From: Cardinalis cardinalis
Lineage: Eukaryota > Chordata > Aves > Passeriformes > Cardinalidae
Direction: 5' to 3'
DNA length: 64,000 bases
Assembly: GCA_014549065.1 (NCBI GenBank)
Contig: JACDOX010000228.1
Location: 124,001 to 188,000 of the forward strand
The notes under the pieces: generated by a model
The model's input: the letters and a program-made list of their open reading frames with translations, nothing else
Told to the model about the DNA's origin: nothing
Database searches by the model: none
In this document: piece by piece, positions 41,301 through 50,300 of the stretch
Layout of the letters: each line of letters opens with the position of its first letter
Position numbering within the stretch: the stretch's first letter is position 1
Translations under genes and position numbers: made by a program

Positions 41301-44300
41301 CTTTTACACACTCTTCTTCCTTCCTGTTGGCTTCTACAGTTGTCAGTGGTACCACAGGAGTAACAGCTACCTATTAAGTGTACAGTTAATGTACATGGAA
41401 ACTCCTGAAGTGTTTGCAGGACACCACTGTCTTAGCCTATAAAAACCTGTGAAAGACATTGTCATTTAAATAGTACTCCAGGTCTCAAAAGCCAAGTCTA
41501 AACTAGTCTGGCCTGAACACTCCAGGGATGGGGCAGCCATAGCTTCTGCAAGCAGCCTGTTTCCATGCCTCACCCCATAAGGGTAAAGAATTTATTCCTA
41601 GTATCTAGTCTAAATATACTACTCTCTTCCAGTTTAAAACCATTTCCTTTATTCTAGATCTTACGAAAGTCCCTCTGCAGCTTTCTTGAAATCCCCTTTA
41701 GGTACCAAAAGGCTTCCATAAGGTCTCCCTTGGAGCCTTCTCTTCTCCAGATTGAACAACTCTAACACTCAGCCTTTCCCATAGGAGATGCATTCAGCCC
41801 TCTGACCATCCTCATGGCCTTCCTCTGGACTCATTCCAACATGTCCATGGCCCATATCTTTTCTGTGTTAAGGGCTCAGAGCTGGACACAGTACTCTAGA
41901 TGGGGTCTCACCAGAATGGAATAGACAAGCAGACAGGGGAGAACCCAAGAAAAGGCTAGTCTTGAAATAAAGACTGCATTACTCATCTGGAACTCATTTC
42001 TCAGTCTTCAGCCTTGCTTCAATCAGAAAGCATGAAGAAATATAAAGCAAGGGTTGACTGCCCAAAGCATGTGACATCAAATAAGAAATTAATTCTACAG
42101 AGTACCTCAGTGGTTATAAACTGATTTGGTAGGATGAGAAGAGCTTTATGCAGTTGAAACACCATGTGAAGTGGAAAGAGAAGTCAGCACATCTTAGGTG
42201 TATCGGAATGGGATTAACAATAGTCAGCATACAAAGTGGGCTCTTCATGATACCTATCAAGATCCACTTGGTGCAAGATCACAAATACAGGCACACTGTA
42301 AACATCTAAGCTCACACTGAGGAATTCCTATCGTCACTGTCACCTTTTAAGTTCCAGAAACCAGGCATCTGTGCCACTTCTCCAAAAATCAAGCAATAAC
42401 ATGCATTTGTATGGGGAAGTAGTGGTAGGAGTGGGGAGGACTAGGGAAGAAAGAAATGGTTCATAATGGATTTTGAGTTGATATATACAAGCTGTACTTA
42501 AACTGGCACTCCATTATCACTCTCTGAAGAGGCATGTGAAAAAAACAATTTTAAGAATGTTAAATTCAGATAGGATTGAAGTGCAAGACATTGAGATCCT
42601 GAGATTAAGACTCAAATAGGATCATACAGGATGTATATGAAATGAATGTGGAATGGAATTCAGTGTAGCAATAAGCCTGGAGATAGTACTCCACCATCTG
42701 ACCACCCTCACTGCCAGCCATCCTCCCTCCAGCAAACAGTCCAGACTGATTCAACACTGTGTTTCATTCCTGTCAATGTCATTTACTACAAAGAACAAAC
42801 ACACAAACAAACCAACAAACAAAACCAAAACATAATGATTTGTCTTTTCAAAATGAACAGGAAAATTGTAAATAGAAACTGGAAATCTGTAAGATAAGCC
42901 TCTGGCAAACAGTTCTTCCCACTATTTTTTAAGCCTTACTTACACTATAGTAATTTGGTATCATTTTAATTTAACCAACAATCTTGTTACATAAAATCAA
43001 AAGCAAGAGGCCATCCCATTACACGGTATCTAGTACCCAAAGCTTAAAACTGGTCATTATTTTCATGTTTGTCTTGAGAACCCAAGTCTTCAATTTAAAC
43101 TATCCTAATTCTGAGACAGAAGAGATTTTAAATCCCCTTAGAGGATTAAAAAAAATGAATTATTAAAACTATTACAAATCCATATTGATTATGAAGCTCT
43201 TTAAGTTTATATTATGAACACCACAACTGATGTTTTAGTTGACAATTCAGTTGAAAACACTGGTTTTCAATGCATACTCATCCAAGGATCATAGAATCAT
43301 CACAAAATCACAGAATGGCTTGGCTTGGAAGGGACCTGAAACATCATCCTGTTCCAACCTCCTTGCACAAACCAGGACACCTTCTACTGGACCAGTTTTC
43401 TCAGAGCCCCACCCAACCTGGCCTTGAACACATCAGGACAGGGCATCCACAGCTTCTCTGGGCAATCTGCCCCAATGCCTCACCACCCCCAAAGTAAAGA
43501 ATTTCTTCTTAATATTTAATCTAAACCTACTTTCTTTCAGTTTGAATCCATTCCCCCTTGTAAATAGTCTCTCTCCATCTATGTGGTAGGCTCCCTTCCT
43601 GTACTAGAAGGCTGCAATTGACTCATGTCCTTTCTAGGATGAACAATTACAACTCTCCTAGTCTTTCCTCTTCCTAGTCCTTCCATCCCTTTAATTCTCA
43701 CCAAGTGTTACTTCCATGACTTCCCCAACACTGGACACTTAAGATTTGTCTGAGTAGGTTTAACCATCTTGTCTAGACTGTGTTTTTGCTAAAAAAAGTT
43801 TGGATCAGATGGTCATCGAAGTCCCCTTCCATGCTGGTATTCTATAATTCTATAGCACATATGTAATTAATATTGACAGCCCTTAGTTGCTCTCATCCTT
43901 AAAACAGAAGTAATTGAAGGAATATCCTCTATAAAGACTATGCTGAAAAAAAATCCTTTATACAGCCACCATCACATTTCCAATACTTTCACTGGCACTT
44001 CGCAGTACTTGCAGACTCCCAAACTTCAGAAAATGTTGGCATTTCCAAGAAAAAGCAATTTGTATCATTTACAGTTGTAGTAATTTACCTCAATCCAGGT
44101 AAGATTTTTATTGCAATAATGAAAAGTAAGATCAATCTGAAGATAATAATTTTCTCTTTCTATAAATACATCAATACAAATTTTTTTATCTGCTTGACAT
44201 GGCCAGCAGCTAACATAAAGCTCAAACAGATGACACAATTTAAAAGTTATGCTGTAAGATACAACTATGGCCTTGAGCTCTGTAAAAGAAATATCTACAA

Positions 44301-47300
44301 TACTCGCTTCTCTTATAAATCAGCCTTAGTTTTGGTATGCAGCAGGTATTGTAGGTTTTTATAATCCATTTAGCACAAGAATAATCTCTGCTAAGCAGAA
44401 TTGTTCAGATATTTCACTCCTGTCTGAACATCCAACCACTTTGTCACAGAAGATTTATACATTCTCATGATTGCACTTAAGTAGCATTTCATTATTTCTG
44501 GGATGCATGCTCTTGAAATGTGTAATTTAAACATAATCCCATTTTTGTACCATATACATTTTCATTACACATCTACTCAGTTGCTCTCTAGATGGTTTTA
44601 ATTCAACATGGATCCAGTGTGAAAAGCAAGCATTCAGATTCTAAAAATGTAACACTGCCATTTAGTAGTAATAAAGAATAGATGCTAACATATTATCTGT
44701 AGAAAACCATCAGGTTAATGAGGACTTCTCAGTTTGTCTTATCATTTTTACTATCTCACCTTAGTTATAGGCAGGTGCCCCTGCCTCTCTCAGTACTCCT
44801 GTGCTTGGAAGACTGTGGACTGCTGTAATTCCTAAAAGGTAGTAATTTCCATCAAAGTAATAAAATGGATTAAAAAAAAGGTAACTACCCTCTGTCACTT
44901 CCACATTTGGAAAGAGGCTCTTAGGGTCAGGACAGAAGCATAAGAGATATCCAGGAAGAGTGCCTCTGTTTTATCTATTTTTTTATCATTTATCTACTTT
45001 CTTTGTATGTAAAGCATAATCTTTAAGAACAGAAACATTAGCACAAGGATCATCATAGAACTGTTTACACTGGAAAGGACCCCAAACACAATCAAGTCCA
45101 ACTGGACAATTAACACTGCCTGTCCAAACCATATCCCCAAACTCCCTATCTACAAGTCTGTTAAATACTTCCTGGGATGGTGACTCAATCACTTTCCTGG
45201 GCAGCCTGTTCCACTGCCTGATAGTCCTTTTGGTGAGGGGATTTTCCAATCTAAATCTCTCACTGAAGCACATCTTGAGAGCCATTTCTTCTCGTTCTGT
45301 CTATTGCTTGTTAGTTCAGAGAAGAAACAAACATCCACCTCACTACAATCTCTTTTCAAGGTTTTGGTAGTAAGTAAGCTGCAAGAGTTGTTGTGTGTTC
45401 CCCGTGAACGTGCCCAGAAAGGCGTTGCAGCCAGGAGAGCACACACACTGAGGGAGAGGGAAAGTGAGAGGAGGAGGGAGTAGCAGAAAGGAACTGTTCT
45501 GGACTTACTGCAAAGCTGAAGTCTATAGTACTCAAAGAAAAAACAGCCAGAGAGAATGTCATCTAAATTATATTGAGAGATCTGAAATTTGATATGGTAA
45601 AGTAGAGTTTCGGATGGAAATTAGCCACGTTCAGTTAACGAGCACTAATTACTTTCACACACAGAATGACAAAAGCTGTGACAAGCTGATGATCTCTGCC
45701 TGCATCTAGTCATTCTTGACTGAGCTAAGGAGCAAAAATGCATGAATTTAGTTTGATAGCATAATGACACCAAAGCACACAAAAAGCTCCAAAAAAAGTT
45801 ATCTGAATAAAGAACCACAACCTGTAACTAGTTTTACATTACTTAGTAAGTGGCAAAACTCAATTCATTGATATTTGATATAGTAAGAATTCTTGTTTGT
45901 GAACAAGCACTACAAAGTGTCATATTTATTGTATACAATTACCTTAAACAGCTTTACAGAAAATCAACAGTTGCATTTTATTACTTCTAAAGTGAAGCTA
46001 CAAATTTTCCCAAGTGGCCCATTTAATTTCTAATCTAGGCCACTGAACTTCAGGAGGGCTGACAATTATACTGAGATTTCATAGAGTCAAAGAACCGCAA
46101 CATCGTAGAGTATGCTGAATTGCAAGGGACCCACAAGGATACTGACTCAATTCCCATCCCTGTTCAGGACAGGACCCCAAGAGTCACACCACATGCCTGA
46201 GAGTATTGATCAAATGCTTATTGAACTCAGACAGGCTTGGTGCTGTGACCACTTCCCTTGGGAGTCTGTTCCAGTGCCCAACCACCCTCAGGGTGAAAAA
46301 TCTTATCCTGGTATCTAACCTAAATATCCCCTGCCACAACTTCAGGCCATTCCCCTGGGTTCTGCTGTTGGTCACAAGAAAGAAGAGATCAGTGTCTGCT
46401 CCTCCTCTTTCCCTCACAAGAAGTTGTAACTGCAACGAGATCCCCCTCAGTCTTCTCCAGGCTAAACAGACCAAGTGAACTCAGACACCCCTCTCATGGC
46501 TTCACCTCAAGGCCCCTCACCACCTTCATTGCTCTCCTTTGGACACTCTCTAACAGCTCAATGTCATTCATGTTGTGGCGACCAAAACTGCACAGAATAT
46601 TCAAAGTGAGGCTGCCCCAGAGCAAAGCAGAGCAGAGCAGGACAATCCCCTCCCTTGTCTGGCTGCTGATGCTGTGCCTGATGCACCCCCAGGACANGCT
46701 TGGCCCTCCTGGCTGCCAGGGCACTGCTGGCTCACTACTGACCAGGACCCCCAGGTCCCTTTTCACATCACTGCTTTCGAGCCTCTCATTCCTCAGTCTA
46801 CACACACAGCCAGAGTTGCCCCATCCCAGGTGCAGAACCAGCACTTTGTGTGGCTTGATTTCAGAGAGCAATGCAGATAAATTTGTAATTGCTCCCACAC
46901 TGTCCTAAGTAACAGAGCGGTGGATGAGAAATATTTGCATCTGGGGTTTTTTAAGTGTTCCTTCATTAGAATTTATAATTTTATCACAGCATCCAGAATC
47001 ACCAAAGTCTGAATATTTGCAAGGAGGGAAAGCTTGAGGATTAGATTACCTTTCCAGAAAAATAAAATAAAGACAAAATCACCCCATCCAAATAGTCACA
47101 ACATACAAAATGAAACTTAAAAACTATAGTGACAAGGTTGTTTATAAAAGTCTGGTACCAAAATAATTCAAACTTTTGACACGTTAGATATTAGATACAG
47201 TTGTTATCTCTGGTCAATACAGACCCACAATTACTTCTGAGTGAAACAGTACTATTATACAAAAACAAATGCCTACAAAATTTTATTACTAGCCTAAAAA

Positions 47301-50300
47301 GAGCATTAATCCAATAAATTGTACTTTATTCATGCATAAGAGACAATAGTTGTTTTTTGTCCTAACATTTCCATAGTGAATAGCAAATATACTGCAATTG
47401 TACAAGCCTATGAACAATGCAGGGAAAAGACATTAGCACTTTTTTTTGCCCATCCTGCTACATTCCACTGTTTTGAAGTTCTCTATCTTTGCAGAGAGTA
47501 TTTTAATAGAGATCCTTCAAATGTAAAGGCTTTTGTAATTGGAGTTTCAGAAAACCATACTGTACAGTGTGTATCCAGCTATGTAAATCATACCTTAACT
47601 TTGTATACAGGAATAAGTAATCAATTTACTGAATTGAGATAACAGATGCCCTGCCCCTCTGTTCTCCCCCACACCTTTGTATATTTCAACTGGCCTTGCT
47701 CACCATGTCATGTGAATTAACATTAACATTCAATTTCTATTGAAGGAAAAGAAAACAGCAAATATTAACAACTCACAGAAGTTCCTCTAAGGATTCAACT
47801 CAATTGGATAATTAATTNCCCTTTTAAGTATTCACACTTTCTATTTGCTTTATTAAAAATGTATGTAGTAAAGCTTCACTGGCATTTGTACCAAGACCTG
47901 GTTTCTAAGATTTAGCTTCATCTAATGAAGATTAAAGATGCTACATGGGAAAGCAATATTTTCCAATGTTTCAGAATATTAGAAAAAATAATTTAAAATT
48001 TCTGAGAGGTATGCTTTCTTATGATTAATTTTAAGAGGAAGATGAAAATTAATATTTCTTTTTTTAAATTTTAAAGAGTTTTAAACAAGCCTCACAACAA
48101 GGCTGTTTTCTCAATTTCCCACACTTGAGTAAAAACTATTAGTTTTACTTCAGTGACACCAAATGGTTAGTCAGATTAAGCAAATCAAAAAAGAACACAA
48201 CAGACTAGCAAGACAGACCTANTATGAGGAAAGAGCAGAACTGCAAACAGATAGGAGTTTGAAAGTAGCCATGTGAACACTCCAAGAGTGCAGAACTGAG
48301 ACTATAACCTGAAGGAGGAATATCAAGTGCTTCTGACTATCAATGGAAATCAGAATGTCTGTGTGCACATTTGAAATAAAAATTAAGAACACTGTTGGCT
48401 ATTTTAGAAGACACTGAAAGATATATCCCTATGACTTACAGAGAACCAGAAAATGCACAGGCAATCCTGCTCACCTGTCTTCATTAAAACGTCGACCAAC
48501 CAAAACTTTGCATTTGTCTGGAGGGAGACAAGCTGCTAGCAAAGGTACCGTTCTTAACACTCGACTTTCCTGTAAAAAAAAAGAAAAGTTACCTTTGAAT
48601 AAAATCAAGAAAGGCTTCTATGAATTATTAATGTTTTTATCTTCTATCAAATTCTGTTGACTACAGACAGAGAAAAAATTTTAGCAGGTAACAGGACAAA
48701 AAATCTTCAGGAAAAAAACCCCAATCTTGATGCTTCAGATTGTATTGTTTTAATTGACAATATTGAACTCAGTCTCAACTAATCTACGATCATCATCATA
48801 AATTTGAACTAGGCTATCAGTATAAAAAACAGTAACAAAACTTCAGAGATAAATCACTGAATAATAAACAGTGGGCAAAAAAAAAGCATTAGCATTAATG
48901 GAATAGTAGCAGGATCAGTAGAAAACTAGGGTAGGGCTGAATTTCCACAGATATATGCTTTGGAGTTCTGTCCTGAGTTACACACATCACTCAGGTTTTG
49001 AAAAGTACATCCTACTTGCAATCACTTCCAAGAATAATCAAAGGCAAAGGTAAGACAAAAAGGGATTAGTACACCTAGCTATGCCACTGACCTCTGAATC
49101 ATTACAGCAGGCATGAAAAAGGAAAAATTACAAAATTATTCTATTTACTTATATATTTATATTATGTATCTGTATCTTTATGTTTACCTATATGCAAAGA
49201 AAAAAAACATCAGACTGACCAAATAATTCCATCACCTTTGCACTAGTCCTGATGCTGGATTTCTGTATTTTTAGTTTTTAAGTTAGTCTCATGATGAGTA
49301 ATGACGCAATAACACTGATCTGAAACCAAGTATTTACACCTTGACACAGAACGCTGTATTGTCCTTAGATTCCTCCACAAATAAAAATGTAAATAATTCA
49401 TGAAGCTATTATGCAAAATGGAAGTTTGACAGTACAATTTCTCACAAGTGATCCACTGTTCTACAGCAAATGACTCTTCTCCCTTTCACAACACCTGATA
49501 CATGTGCAGGTCTATCTGGCAGCTTGGCCTCTGGATAGTGTGAATGTGAAGACATTAGTCACATTAATCCAAACACAGGAAATGTTTTTCCTGACTTTCT
49601 GCATTACTATCTTCCCTCAGTACCAGTCTCAATAGCATNATCTGACCAGAGTTGAAGGCTTAATCCAATGCACTGCAGACTTTCAAAGCCAACAATGAAG
49701 CACATGGGAGATGACAGTTAAGACTGATGTGCAGCAGGGGAAAGATATTCTCTACCCAGTTAGTTTATTGGGTTATTCTTGAAACAGAGCGTTAAGAGTG
49801 TATCTGTAATGCAATGGCAGACTGAAGGATCAGATACAGTCCAAAAGGCTCATCTGCCTTCAAGACTGATTGTCTTTTGAGTGTAAGCAACAAAGGGAAC
49901 TTATGTTTTGTCATGTACGCCTCTGCAGTTATGCAATCAAAAGCACCACCTGTGACTACTTCCAAAGATCGCTGTATGATGTTCTTAGCTTCCCACTTAA
50001 TAGGACTTATCTCTGATAAGCCAAGAGCCCTCATATAGTTGGATAGTTACCACAGTGGTTTTCCAAGGATAGTTTATTCTACAAATTATCATTATGCAAC
50101 ACAGAGTAATAGAAAACTTGCATCCCATTGTACCAGACAGCTGTTCTGATTGCTAAATAATAAAAAGTTGTAGATAACCTTCCAGACAGACACAGGAATG
50201 CTGTATAAATCCAGAAAAATCTGCAGACTTTTTCTAATACTCTCCATTATGAACAGGGAATTCAACACAATTAAAATGCCAATTCAATATCTCTGGCATA

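Larger units (their letters stand above)
40774..48474 (-). other. DTWD2 intron 3 (7.7 kb)
   Basis: Bounded by donor gtgagc at 48474 and acceptor ttaaag at 40774. Contains four antisense CR1 loci. The remainder is AT-rich, with an (AAAC)-rich tract at about 42791-42833. Confidence 0.9.

Noticed and set aside
45189..45562. minus frames of 68-99 codons near 45.2-45.5 kb
   Set aside because: They read through the antisense CR1 at 45047-45370 and its flank; no gene evidence.
47376..47642. 88-codon + frame beginning MNSKYTAIVQAYEQ, which looks protein-like
   Set aside because: It lies in DTWD2 intron 3 in antisense, has no recognised homologue, and its composition is what AT-rich sequence gives by chance.
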